Source of the DNA: Bacteroidales bacterium
GTDB lineage: Bacteria; Bacteroidota; Bacteroidia; Bacteroidales; F082
Length of the DNA stretch: 15,478 bases
Assembly: GCA_024689285.1 (NCBI GenBank)
Contig: JAILDR010000094.1
Span: 1 to 15,478, forward strand
Reading direction: 5' to 3'
The position numbers and the translations under genes were made by a program. Shown piece after piece: positions 1-7,301 of this stretch. The notes beneath the pieces are model-generated. The model did not search any database. It was given only the letters and a program-made list of their open reading frames with translations, and was not told where the DNA came from. How positions within the stretch are numbered: the stretch's first letter is position 1; each line of letters starts with the position of its first letter.

Positions 1-809
1 TGAAGCCCAGCGTCCGTGCAATGTCTATAGCCATCAGCGAATAGCCTGCAAAGTCACAATAGATTTGCAAAGTGTAGAACACACTGGCCAAGAAGCAGGT
101 TGTACCGTTGTAATGAATATAGTTAGCATAAACCGTATCCACAAACAATCCCAAACGGTCGGCAATCACCAGCTTGATAAACATACCCCAAAGGAGTTGC
201 TCCAAACCTTGCTTGCCTTGCTCGTAGTCGAACTTGTGCGTGGCCTTGATTTGGGGCATCAAATCCTCAGCCGTGCTGATTGGGCCTGAGGTGACTTGCG
301 GGAAAAACGAAACAAACAGCACATAATCTAACAGGTTCTTCTCAGCCTTCACCCTTTGGTGATAAACATCGAGCATATAACCCACAGCTTGAAAGGTGAA
401 GAACGAGATACCCACCGGCACTGCCCAATTCAACCCCGGCATTGAGAACTTCAACCCTATAGCGGCAAGTCCATCCGTTAAGCTATTATTGATAAAGTTA
501 TAATACTTGAATACCAGCAGCGGCAAAAGCCCAAGAAAAGCAAATAACCAAATAAGCCGTTTCCGCTTACCAACTTTTAACTCTTCATTATTAACTCTCT
601 CATTATCAAATAAGTACCCCCCCCCAGTACGTAATCAGCGTAACTCCCAGCAACACAAGGGCAAAGGCAGGTTTCCAGTTCATATAGAGCAAATAGCTCG
701 CCACAACGAGAAACACTTTGCGCCACTGGTTCCATTTGGCCGGAATTAGCCAGTAGAGCCCGAAGATAAACGGGAAAACAAGCCAGAAGTTGAAACTATT
801 AAATGCCAT
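1..809 (-). CDS. MBOAT-family (AlgI-like) polysaccharide O-acyltransferase, partial, frame broken at a G9 tract
   Basis: Seen: the first frame starts at 809 (MAFNSFNFWLVFPFIFGLYW, then LLYMNWKP) and is open to the G run at 625-617, where it shifts and stops at 608-606. After the run another frame is open to the left edge and carries the classic family segments: VPVGISFFTFQAVGYMLDVY, FFPQVTSGPI and QIYCDFAGYSLMAIDIARTL. With eight G residues the two halves join as Tyr-Trp-Gly-Gly-Tyr-Leu. Known: MBOAT proteins of the AlgI/DltB/PatA type are polytopic inner-membrane enzymes that move acyl groups, usually acetyl, towards exported polysaccharide or peptidoglycan. The catalytic His lies beyond the edge. 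Inferred: it acetylates a cell-surface glycan. The break could be phase variation, a fixed mutation or a homopolymer sequencing error; everything else in the frame is intact, which argues against an old pseudogene. Confidence 0.85.
617..625. repeat. Poly-G/C homopolymer (9 nt) inside the acyltransferase gene
   Basis: Nine C on the plus strand (nine G in the coding sense) sit about 64 codons into the O-acyltransferase gene, exactly where the reading frame changes. Frame arithmetic: a T plus 8 or 11 G keeps the frame, while T plus 9 G leads to TGA a few codons later. This is the layout of a slipped-strand contingency locus. Instrument or assembly error in a homopolymer gives the same picture. 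Confidence 0.75.
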
Positions 810-851
810 TAATGTTTATGTATAAATCAGTATTTGTCAACATTTATCTAT

Positions 852-995
852 GAGGAGTCGGCTGAACCCGCAGGGAATTGAACCATATTTGAGAGACCTA
901 CGGGTTCACCTCCTCTATAATATGGGGCATCCAGGCTGTGCGGAAGACCCTCATGCCCCGAGCGGTACTGACTGCGCGTAAGATCAGTGACCGCT
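852..995 (-). ncRNA. Candidate structured RNA with three consecutive hairpins, downstream of the nucleosidase operon
   Basis: Three stems follow one another. The first pairs 961-971 with 984-995 (11 bp, one bulged base). The second is a 7-bp stem, GGGGCAT 924-930 with ATGCCCC 953-959. The third pairs 864-874 with 897-907 (11 pairs on the minus strand, one of them G-U) and is flanked by an outer stem, GAGGAG 852-857 with CTCCTC 910-915. The pair at 871/900 is C-A if read on the plus strand but G-U on the minus strand, which favours a minus-strand transcript. The loop of the third stem contains GGTTCAATTCC on the minus strand, which resembles a tRNA T-arm/B-box. I recognise no known family. It could be an operon-end structure, a leader of the acyltransferase gene or an independent small RNA. 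Confidence 0.4.
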
Positions 996-1049
996 GTTTA
1001 TTAGTCTCACATCAGAGGGCACATATCTTTAGTATAATTACTTCTTTAA

Positions 1050-2300
1050 TCAGCAAAACAATTTGTCCTTGATGAACTGTAGCAGCAATGAGGCACTAAC
1101 AAAGGCTGCTGTTTGGTGATAGCGGTCATCCTTATCGGCATCCATCATGTCAGATACCCCCTTAACCCAAAGAGCAGGCTTGTTGAATGCGTGGGCGGTA
1201 TAGTACAACGCATATCCCTCCATGTCGATGGCACTCATATTCCTATCAGCTTTCTTCAACTCCTCTACCATGGTAGGCGATGTCATCACAAATGGCCCGC
1301 TGGCTGTAGGTGCAATGTGTACTTTGTATTGTTCTCTGTCCTCGACATTCAATCTGGCAGCTTTCACGCGGGCGTTTATGCCATCAATCACCTCCTGGTC
1401 AGCCACAAACTCAATTATCTTGTTCAAAAAATCGGCATTTGCCTGAATCACGATATTCTCTTTAAGCAATTTCACTTTGCCACTTTCTTGCTCTGCCACC
1501 TTGCCGGCTGCATAATCCTGAATAGACTTTGCCACCATCACATCACCCAAATGAATCTCTCCATCGCGTGCAATGCCTCCAGTGAAACCTGTCATAAACA
1601 AGAAATCAACATGCAACGTGCCATACATCAGCGATGACAATGCAGCTGTGGCAACCCCACCTGCCTGACAAGCGCAAGCCGCCACCACTCTTACCTGACC
1701 CATATCTTCGGTTGTCAGATGTATTTCCTTCATTCTATAGGCGCAACCCGCAAGTTCGAAGTCTGTCCACTTTCTACGTCCGAAGGCTTCCTGCAGCATT
1801 TCGAATTCCTCCTGCAAGGCACAAACAATGCCCACATCAAACTTGTTCTTCTCAACCAGCACTCCTTCCACATGCTTTCGTAGCCGCTGAGAATAGTTTA
1901 CCAAGGCTGCTATTTGGTCAATCCACTGCGAGTCACCATCTTTTTTCACTATTGAACTTACCATCAACCGGTCGTACTCGCTCCTTTTTCCATTCAAGAT
2001 GTCGGCAAATTCGGTCAAGCAGATAATCTGCAAGGGCAGTGTCAGGTCGCCGGCTGAATTAAGCGATTTAAGAAAACTCAGCCCACCATCCTCGTTCGCC
2101 GTCTCATCATCATCAAACTGCGGCAACAACAGGTCAAGCAACACCAAATCGTAGAATTTCGTCTTCAACGCCTTAAGTCCCGATGAAACGCTCTTTGCCT
2201 CATCAATGTTGTCGTCTGCAACCGAGCAACGCTCCACAAGTACCTTACGAATGGCAGCTATCTTCTCTGCCCTGTCGTCAACAATCAATATCTTAATCAT
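1050..2300 (-). CDS. Response-regulator receiver fused to nucleoside phosphorylase/nucleosidase effector
   Basis: Seen: residues 1-125 form a receiver domain with the acidic pair D8/D9, phospho-acceptor D56 in LVLLDLLLP, switch T96 and lysine K119/K120. Residues 154-415 form a PNP_UDP (MTA/SAH nucleosidase-type) domain: GIVCALQEE near 157-165, a QAGGVATAAL loop, TGFTGGIARDGEIHLGD at 237-253, AIDMEGYAL at 357-365 (nucleoside-binding Met-Glu) and GVSD at 381-384, whose D384 matches the catalytic Asp of MtnN. Known: this fold cleaves N-glycosidic bonds of nucleosides or nucleotides, and related domains act as effectors in bacterial conflict systems. Inferred: phosphorylation at D56 switches a cytoplasmic nucleosidase. 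It is the last gene of the operon, with an ATGA overlap at 2297-2300 with the stand-alone receiver. A metabolic MTAN role is unlikely given the fusion and the context. The real substrate cannot be read from the sequence. Confidence 0.88.
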   Translation of the reverse strand: MIKILIVDDRAEKIAAIRKVLVERCSVADDNIDEAKSVSSGLKALKTKFYDLVLLDLLLPQFDDDETANEDGGLSFLKSLNSAGDLTLPLQIICLTEFADILNGKRSEYDRLMVSSIVKKDGDSQWIDQIAALVNYSQRLRKHVEGVLVEKNKFDVGIVCALQEEFEMLQEAFGRRKWTDFELAGCAYRMKEIHLTTEDMGQVRVVAACACQAGGVATAALSSLMYGTLHVDFLFMTGFTGGIARDGEIHLGDVMVAKSIQDYAAGKVAEQESGKVKLLKENIVIQANADFLNKIIEFVADQEVIDGINARVKAARLNVEDREQYKVHIAPTASGPFVMTSPTMVEELKKADRNMSAIDMEGYALYYTAHAFNKPALWVKGVSDMMDADKDDRYHQTAAFVSASLLLQFIKDKLFC

Positions 2301-2740
2301 ACCAGCTGTCTGATTTTACCAATTAATACTCTTTGCCAGTCTGCCTTGTTGAACGAGAAAAACACATAACCCCTATAGAAGTCGGCGTATTCCTTTTGGA
2401 ACTCCTTGTCCAACTCGTTCAACTTTTCACCGCCAAAGCGGTCGTACATTGTTACCACCACCACCTTGGTCTCTATCTCACGTAGGAACATACCTTCCAG
2501 AATCCGCTTCCCCGCCATGGCCTCTGGCACACCACCCAGTTCCTCAATGTTCTTGTCGTAGGTTGACATCGACATATCGAGCAATATCATTTGGTAGTCC
2601 TGATGGTGTAGGAATATCTCTTTTGCTGCCGAGTGATACGAACTCCTTGTCACCACCTCGCACTCGGGAAACTCCTCCTTGATGCAAGCGATGATGCTGT
2701 TCGCCTTGCCCTCTACGTCTTCAACCAATAGTATCTTCAT
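2297..2740 (-). CDS. Stand-alone receiver (single-domain response regulator)
   Basis: Seen: 147 aa, starting MKILLVEDVEGK, with acidic residues E7/D8, phospho-acceptor D55 in MILLDMSMS, switch T97 in VVVVTMYD and a possible conserved lysine K132 (FFSFNKADW). There is no output domain. Insertions around residues 58-80 and 100-120 make it longer than the usual receiver of about 120 aa. Its start lies inside the end of the kinase-like gene (20-bp overlap), and its stop overlaps the receiver-nucleosidase start by 4 bp, so the three proteins are probably made in fixed ratio by translational coupling. Inferred role: a phosphate shuttle or sink between the ATPase protein and the receiver-nucleosidase, as CheY/Spo0F-type single-domain receivers do elsewhere. 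Direct competition with the effector receiver is equally possible. Confidence 0.8.
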   Translation of the reverse strand: MKILLVEDVEGKANSIIACIKEEFPECEVVTRSSYHSAAKEIFLHHQDYQMILLDMSMSTYDKNIEELGGVPEAMAGKRILEGMFLREIETKVVVVTMYDRFGGEKLNELDKEFQKEYADFYRGYVFFSFNKADWQRVLIGKIRQLV

Positions 2741-5700
2741 TGTTTTTTATAAGTTTGTCAAGTTGCAACATTAGGTCAACGTGGCATTTTCCTTCCTTGG
2801 CAACAGCAGAGAAGTCATCATTGCTGCCTCCAAACTCACTCACTACGATGTTCTTCACTTTCGACAGGCCACTGCCATGTTCGAACTGAAAGCGGTTCGA
2901 AGCCAGCCGCTTCTGAATGTCATCGTTCACCACTTCGTCAGGCTTGGTGGTACGGTTTTCAAAATGAAGCCGCAGTTCATTGCCCGTCCTTTTGGCCGAA
3001 ACCGCAACATTGTCGAACGGTTGTGTGCTGCCGTGGTTGAACATATTGTTGTATATGATAGTCAATACATCGGCTACCGATCTATAATATTTTGCTTGGA
3101 GAATCACTTTGGCATCCTCAATGTCAAAACGGGCATCAAAACGCAAGTTGGGGTACTGACGGGCTATCACCTCCCAAACCAGTTCAAGCTGCCGTTGCAG
3201 TTCAAAATCATCAAACTTCCCCGACTGCAAAGTAAACCATTTTTCAATCTTCACCAGTTTCCCCTGCAAGTCGGCCCGTGAGTCGGAAACAGCCTTGCTC
3301 AAGTCGGCATAGAAGTGTTTGGATGAAAAAATTGCAAGACGTTTCTCCAACTCACCTATCATTCGGTCAAACTGCTCTCCCAAACGGTTTCTCACCTCTG
3401 CGCGTATCTTCTCCAACGAGCGTTCCGTCTCAAGGTTCAGGCTCTGGATTATCCCATGGCAGAAATCCTGGTAATTCTCGGTTACACTCATAGCCGCCTG
3501 TACATACATACTCTTGCGTTCATCTTGCAGTCGATAATCAAACATACCCTTCCCCTCGTCAGCCGTCTTGATTTGAAGCACCTCTTCCTTGAACGACTCT
3601 ATTGTGTGGAGCAGCGAACGCGAGAATTCTGCCAGAATGTTCATCAGCAGGTCTTGTTCCTCTTTGTTCAAGGCAAACAACCGCCGCCAGTAGTCAGTTG
3701 GCCTGTATTTTGAGCCCTCCGTCAACAGCACCAGATTCCGTGAATCGAATACCGACCGCAATTCACCTTCCAAAACCCCGTGACGGATACGGGTGCTCAG
3801 ATAGGTTTTCAAACCGAACTTGCTGAACAGATATTGCTGGCATATTGAATCGAACAACTGTGCCGCTATGTCAATAGATGAATTTTTCGTTGTCTGTATG
3901 TTTCCACCTATAATATCAGGATTTGAAACCTCAAACACTGCATTGTCAGCAAGGGTTATCACATAGATGCTTCCTACCTGCATAGTTGTCTTGGCTATCT
4001 CCTTCAGTTGTACATACAAATTTTCATAGTCAGCTAAGTCGTACTTTACGATGGCATCCTCATTCACGTAGATGCGGCTCTCGTCAAGTTTCTCAATATT
4101 GCTGTAGATCAGAGTCTGCTCAATCAGCTGTTTGTTGAACTCCACATAATAATCGTGGTATTCGCTATCCAACGAGGTTAGGTATTGGGCTATCGTCTGC
4201 TGTTCATCAAGCATCTGGGAAGTGCTTTCAATATAAGTCAAATGCCTCATCACGTCGCTATCAATCAGCAATGTAAGGAACATTTCAACTCGTTCCTGAT
4301 CTCCTTGCAGCTTCATTTCCTCAATCAGCCCATCTGCGTCTTCCACCTCCAGATAACTCATGTATTTCTCCAAAGCCATGGCCTTCTGCTCGTCCTCCTC
4401 GGCATTCAGAAGAATGAATATCTGCGAGTCCAAATTGGCTTTCAAACCTTTGTAACGCTCATTACGCAACATCTGCACGAAGTCGTCAAGTTTCACACGG
4501 TTGGTGTGGGATTGTTTTTTGATATACTCCTTGACATAGAATCCAATAGCCTCTTTCTTCAACCCTTGCTTTTCGTAGCATTTGAAGATATATTCAGTAG
4601 CCATCTGGCATATCGTGAGCGACTTGCCGTAATTCTCAAGCAGTCGCAAACAGGCATCAATACAAGCCTTGTAATCACCCTGCTTGAAGTCGCTTTCGGC
4701 CTTATCGCGCTCAGTTCTGTAAGAAGCCATGTCCTCAGGCGGTTCCGAGCCATCGAAGTAGGCTTTGTAGTAGTCCGTCACAATACCAGTTTGTTGCTTC
4801 TCCTCTCCTCGTCTCAAGTAATCAAGGGCTTTTTCTGTACCCTTTTTTTCACCGGCGATGCTCCAAACTTTAGCATAGAGAGGGTCGAAAGTCTGGCTAT
4901 AAGTGAATCCCAACAGGGGCAAATGGCTATTTGTTCCCTGTTCGCACAAAAATGCGTGTATCGCTCCCGCTATAGGCAATCCGTAAAGTCGTTTGTTCAA
5001 GTTGGCCAAAGCCAACAGGGGTGTATTATTAGCCTGCTCTGTCAGCACTCTGTAGAGGCTTTTTGTGACCTCGTTCACCAACGAATTACCGCCCAGTATG
5101 GGCTGGTATCCTTTATCCGTCTGAATCAGTGACTGCACATAAACCCGCATCGCATCCAAACAATTCGGATTGGTTCCGACATACTTTCGGCACAATTCCA
5201 AGGTCTTGTCGTATTGCTGTCCATAGTAGGCATTCAGCATCTCTATATAATCGCGCCTATAGTAACTATCAGGCAACCTGTCTCCATTATTGTAGGCCAC
5301 TAATGGCAACAGCCATGCATCCTTGCTTACACGGTAGACACGCAGAGCAAAATCAGATGCTGAATCGCGCTTTTTCCCGTCTTTGATAAACAACGCCCGC
5401 AGCACGGATACGAGGGTCATATATCGGTCCACCAGCGCATTGGGGGCTTCATAAATGAGCGGACTAACCACTTCCACCTCTTCCATAGAGGCAAAATAAT
5501 TCAGCCGGTGCTTATAGTAGTTGAACCTGTCGGACTGGAATGTGTTTCTGTTTCTTTTTGACTGGCGCTCCAGTTCATAGTCGAAATTTGCCGCTGTACT
5601 CTCCGACGACCGAAGAAACAAAAAATGAGTCAAGAACGGCACGAAACCCGTCTTCCCTTTCACCGTTGACTGCTCTGCCGTGCGGTTCACGTTTTCCAAC

Positions 5701-6176
5701 AGCGGATAAATTTCGGTTTCGCGTTCCGACAGGCTAAGGATCAGAATGCGCATTTCGTAATACCATACCGATACGCCCAGCTCCTGCTTCACATCTTCCA
5801 GACCTGCCTCAGCGCGGATGTAGTCGCCCAATAAGATATTGTCATACACCCTATCGCGAAGGGCGATGAATTGTTCTATTTTCTTTCTGTTCTTGGTCAG
5901 CTGCACAAGCACCCACTCCATTTCCGCATTTTCGCTCGTTGCACGGAAATAGTAATGGTTCGAAGTGCCAAGGTCAGCGAGCTCTTGGGGAAACAAATCG
6001 CCCCATATCAACCATTTCAGCTTTGGATGGATGCTGAAAATATTCGGCAGGTTTTCTGCCAATTGGTCATAGTCCAACCCATACTTGAAGGCATTCATTG
6101 TCATGGCAATAGCCTTTGGCGACAATTTGCCATTCAAAAACTGTTGTCGTACTTGGTATGTGGGTTGGCGTTTCAT
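2721..6176 (-). CDS. Large cytoplasmic TPR-like sensor with C-terminal histidine-kinase-type ATPase domain
   Basis: Seen: 1151 aa with no membrane segment or signal peptide. The N-terminal two thirds is helical, with TPR-like pairs around residues 313-345 and 489-555. A dense motif, LSTRIRHG then GELR, lies near 793-804. Charged helices with coiled-coil character cover about 850-990. The C-terminal 150 residues resemble HATPase_c: N-box IIYNNMFNHG (N1043/N1044, H1048) and G-box HGSGLSKVKNIV (about 1100-1111). The usual DxGxG box is replaced by FENRT near 1079-1083. No canonical H-box (H followed by E/D and R/P) is evident; H857, H907 and H954 are candidate phosphohistidines. Neighbours: 4-bp ATGA overlap with the upstream 310-aa gene and 20-bp overlap with the downstream receiver. 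Inferred: it detects a signal through the repeat region and sets the phosphorylation of the two receivers. A non-kinase GHKL ATPase is the alternative. Confidence 0.75.
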   Translation of the reverse strand: MKRQPTYQVRQQFLNGKLSPKAIAMTMNAFKYGLDYDQLAENLPNIFSIHPKLKWLIWGDLFPQELADLGTSNHYYFRATSENAEMEWVLVQLTKNRKKIEQFIALRDRVYDNILLGDYIRAEAGLEDVKQELGVSVWYYEMRILILSLSERETEIYPLLENVNRTAEQSTVKGKTGFVPFLTHFLFLRSSESTAANFDYELERQSKRNRNTFQSDRFNYYKHRLNYFASMEEVEVVSPLIYEAPNALVDRYMTLVSVLRALFIKDGKKRDSASDFALRVYRVSKDAWLLPLVAYNNGDRLPDSYYRRDYIEMLNAYYGQQYDKTLELCRKYVGTNPNCLDAMRVYVQSLIQTDKGYQPILGGNSLVNEVTKSLYRVLTEQANNTPLLALANLNKRLYGLPIAGAIHAFLCEQGTNSHLPLLGFTYSQTFDPLYAKVWSIAGEKKGTEKALDYLRRGEEKQQTGIVTDYYKAYFDGSEPPEDMASYRTERDKAESDFKQGDYKACIDACLRLLENYGKSLTICQMATEYIFKCYEKQGLKKEAIGFYVKEYIKKQSHTNRVKLDDFVQMLRNERYKGLKANLDSQIFILLNAEEDEQKAMALEKYMSYLEVEDADGLIEEMKLQGDQERVEMFLTLLIDSDVMRHLTYIESTSQMLDEQQTIAQYLTSLDSEYHDYYVEFNKQLIEQTLIYSNIEKLDESRIYVNEDAIVKYDLADYENLYVQLKEIAKTTMQVGSIYVITLADNAVFEVSNPDIIGGNIQTTKNSSIDIAAQLFDSICQQYLFSKFGLKTYLSTRIRHGVLEGELRSVFDSRNLVLLTEGSKYRPTDYWRRLFALNKEEQDLLMNILAEFSRSLLHTIESFKEEVLQIKTADEGKGMFDYRLQDERKSMYVQAAMSVTENYQDFCHGIIQSLNLETERSLEKIRAEVRNRLGEQFDRMIGELEKRLAIFSSKHFYADLSKAVSDSRADLQGKLVKIEKWFTLQSGKFDDFELQRQLELVWEVIARQYPNLRFDARFDIEDAKVILQAKYYRSVADVLTIIYNNMFNHGSTQPFDNVAVSAKRTGNELRLHFENRTTKPDEVVNDDIQKRLASNRFQFEHGSGLSKVKNIVVSEFGGSNDDFSAVAKEGKCHVDLMLQLDKLIKNNEDTIG

Positions 6177-7105
6177 TTATTAATCACATGCTGGGGGTTG
6201 ATATTCACCTGCTGAGCCGTCGGGATGTTGATATTGATAGAAAGTGGCGTGGCTGTATTGGGTACATCCACTTTCAGTTCATTATTTTGTTTTAGCACCG
6301 AGACTTTATTTTCAGTTTTTTTTGACTTGAATAAGCCAGAACGGATTTGGGTGACAAGTTCTTCGAAGTAACGGCATTGATTAATGACTTCCTCGCGAGG
6401 GCAGGCATCCTGAATCATTTGAACCAGTTTGAGTTGGTCGGCAGCCGTATCATAAAGGTTTACGATCCGTTCGATAGCGGTATGGGAAAAATTGCCAGTA
6501 ACAGTTATCCACGCTTCACTATAGGATTTCCAATTGCGGTGTTCTGCTTCAATGTCATCACTGTTTAAAAACACCTTAACCAAATTAGGCACGTCGTGGT
6601 CGCGCTCCTCTTTTCTAAACACGGTAGGAAGCGCTTCGACCGGACAGGTGAATACAGGAAACCTTTCAGGAACGGCAATTCCCTGAGCTTTTATATCTTC
6701 AATCGACTTGTATGCAAAACCTTTGAAGTCACTGTTTTTAATATAGGGAACAATCTGAGCCAGAAAACACTCTTCATTGAAGGTGAGCACAGGTTTGAGG
6801 CTTAGGAGAACCCATACCACACAATAAACTATCTGAGTGGCGGGCAGTGACTTCAGTTGCGTCTCAGTATCACGGAGATAGCGGTTTTCTATGTCAACAC
6901 CTGGGGTTGCATCAAAGGAAACACGAACAGCCTGATAATAGATTTCGTTGAACAAACTCACCATCGATTCCTCAATCTGATGCTGGGGCATCAAACTGAG
7001 GAATTGTTTGTAGAGATAGCGATTGAGCGGACTATCGTTGAGGAAGTCTGTCATATCACTATGTCCACAAAAGAGAAGAAGTCTGTTTAACTCAGAAGCG
7101 TTCAT
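6173..7105 (-). CDS. Unrecognised 310-aa protein, first gene of the TPR-ATPase/receiver/nucleosidase operon
   Basis: I do not recognise this family. Seen: soluble and mainly helical. A hydrophobic stretch near residues 90-106 (QIVYCVVWVLLSLKP) reads as a buried helix rather than a clear membrane anchor. Lys-rich residues around 256-265 separate the body from an Asn/Ile-rich tail, LSININIPTAQQVNINPQ, near the C-terminus. The start at 7105 gives MNASELNRLLLFCGHSDM, and no better upstream start exists. The stop overlaps the kinase-like start in an ATGA, so it belongs to the same transcript and is translationally coupled. Inferred: a sensor subunit, adaptor or inhibitor of the 1151-aa protein. 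The NIN-rich tail may pair as a beta-strand with a partner. The upstream spacer carries 11-bp repeats that could be an operator. Confidence 0.75.
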   Translation of the reverse strand: MNASELNRLLLFCGHSDMTDFLNDSPLNRYLYKQFLSLMPQHQIEESMVSLFNEIYYQAVRVSFDATPGVDIENRYLRDTETQLKSLPATQIVYCVVWVLLSLKPVLTFNEECFLAQIVPYIKNSDFKGFAYKSIEDIKAQGIAVPERFPVFTCPVEALPTVFRKEERDHDVPNLVKVFLNSDDIEAEHRNWKSYSEAWITVTGNFSHTAIERIVNLYDTAADQLKLVQMIQDACPREEVINQCRYFEELVTQIRSGLFKSKKTENKVSVLKQNNELKVDVPNTATPLSININIPTAQQVNINPQHVINK

Positions 7106-7180
7106 TTGGCTTAATTGCTTAGTTGCTTAATTGAGATTCCACATCAAGTGCGGAATGAGGGTTCGGAGCGGGGCTTTACC

Positions 7181-7270
7181 CAAGGTGTTCCCAAGGTGTA
7201 GCCAAGGTCTAATCAAGGTGTAGCCAAGGTGAAAGTGGCTGTTTGACCTTGGGTAGAGCTTGGGTAGGAG
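7181..7270. repeat. 11-bp-period repeat block upstream of the four-gene operon
   Basis: CAAGGT cores start at 7181, 7192, 7203, 7214 and 7225, exactly 11 bp apart (unit CAAGGTGTAGC with variants). They are followed in the opposite orientation by two CTTGGGTAG units starting at 7248 and 7259, again 11 bp apart. The block fills the spacer (7106-7301) between the stop of the 7302-7844 gene and the start of the operon. A period near one helical turn would put protein sites on one face of the DNA, which suggests an operator. A degenerate repeat family of no function is the alternative. Nothing else is evident in this spacer. Confidence 0.7.
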
Positions 7271-7301
7271 TTTTCAGATTGTAGGTTAGTCCTTTGATGT
7301 T

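Noticed and set aside
864..907. A tRNA gene, because of a 7-bp acceptor-like stem, TA linker and T-loop-like GGTTCAATTCC
   Set aside because: There is no D arm or anticodon arm and only 44 nt are available. An 11-pair simple hairpin explains the pairing as well.
1050..2300. Plain metabolic MTA/SAH nucleosidase (mtnN)
   Set aside because: The N-terminal receiver domain and the operon with a kinase-like gene do not fit a methionine-salvage role, although the catalytic fold is the same.
4185..5132. 315-codon plus-strand open frame opposite the large kinase-like gene
   Set aside because: It is fully antisense to a well-formed 1151-aa coding sequence with recognisable motifs, and its product has no domain or signal I can name.
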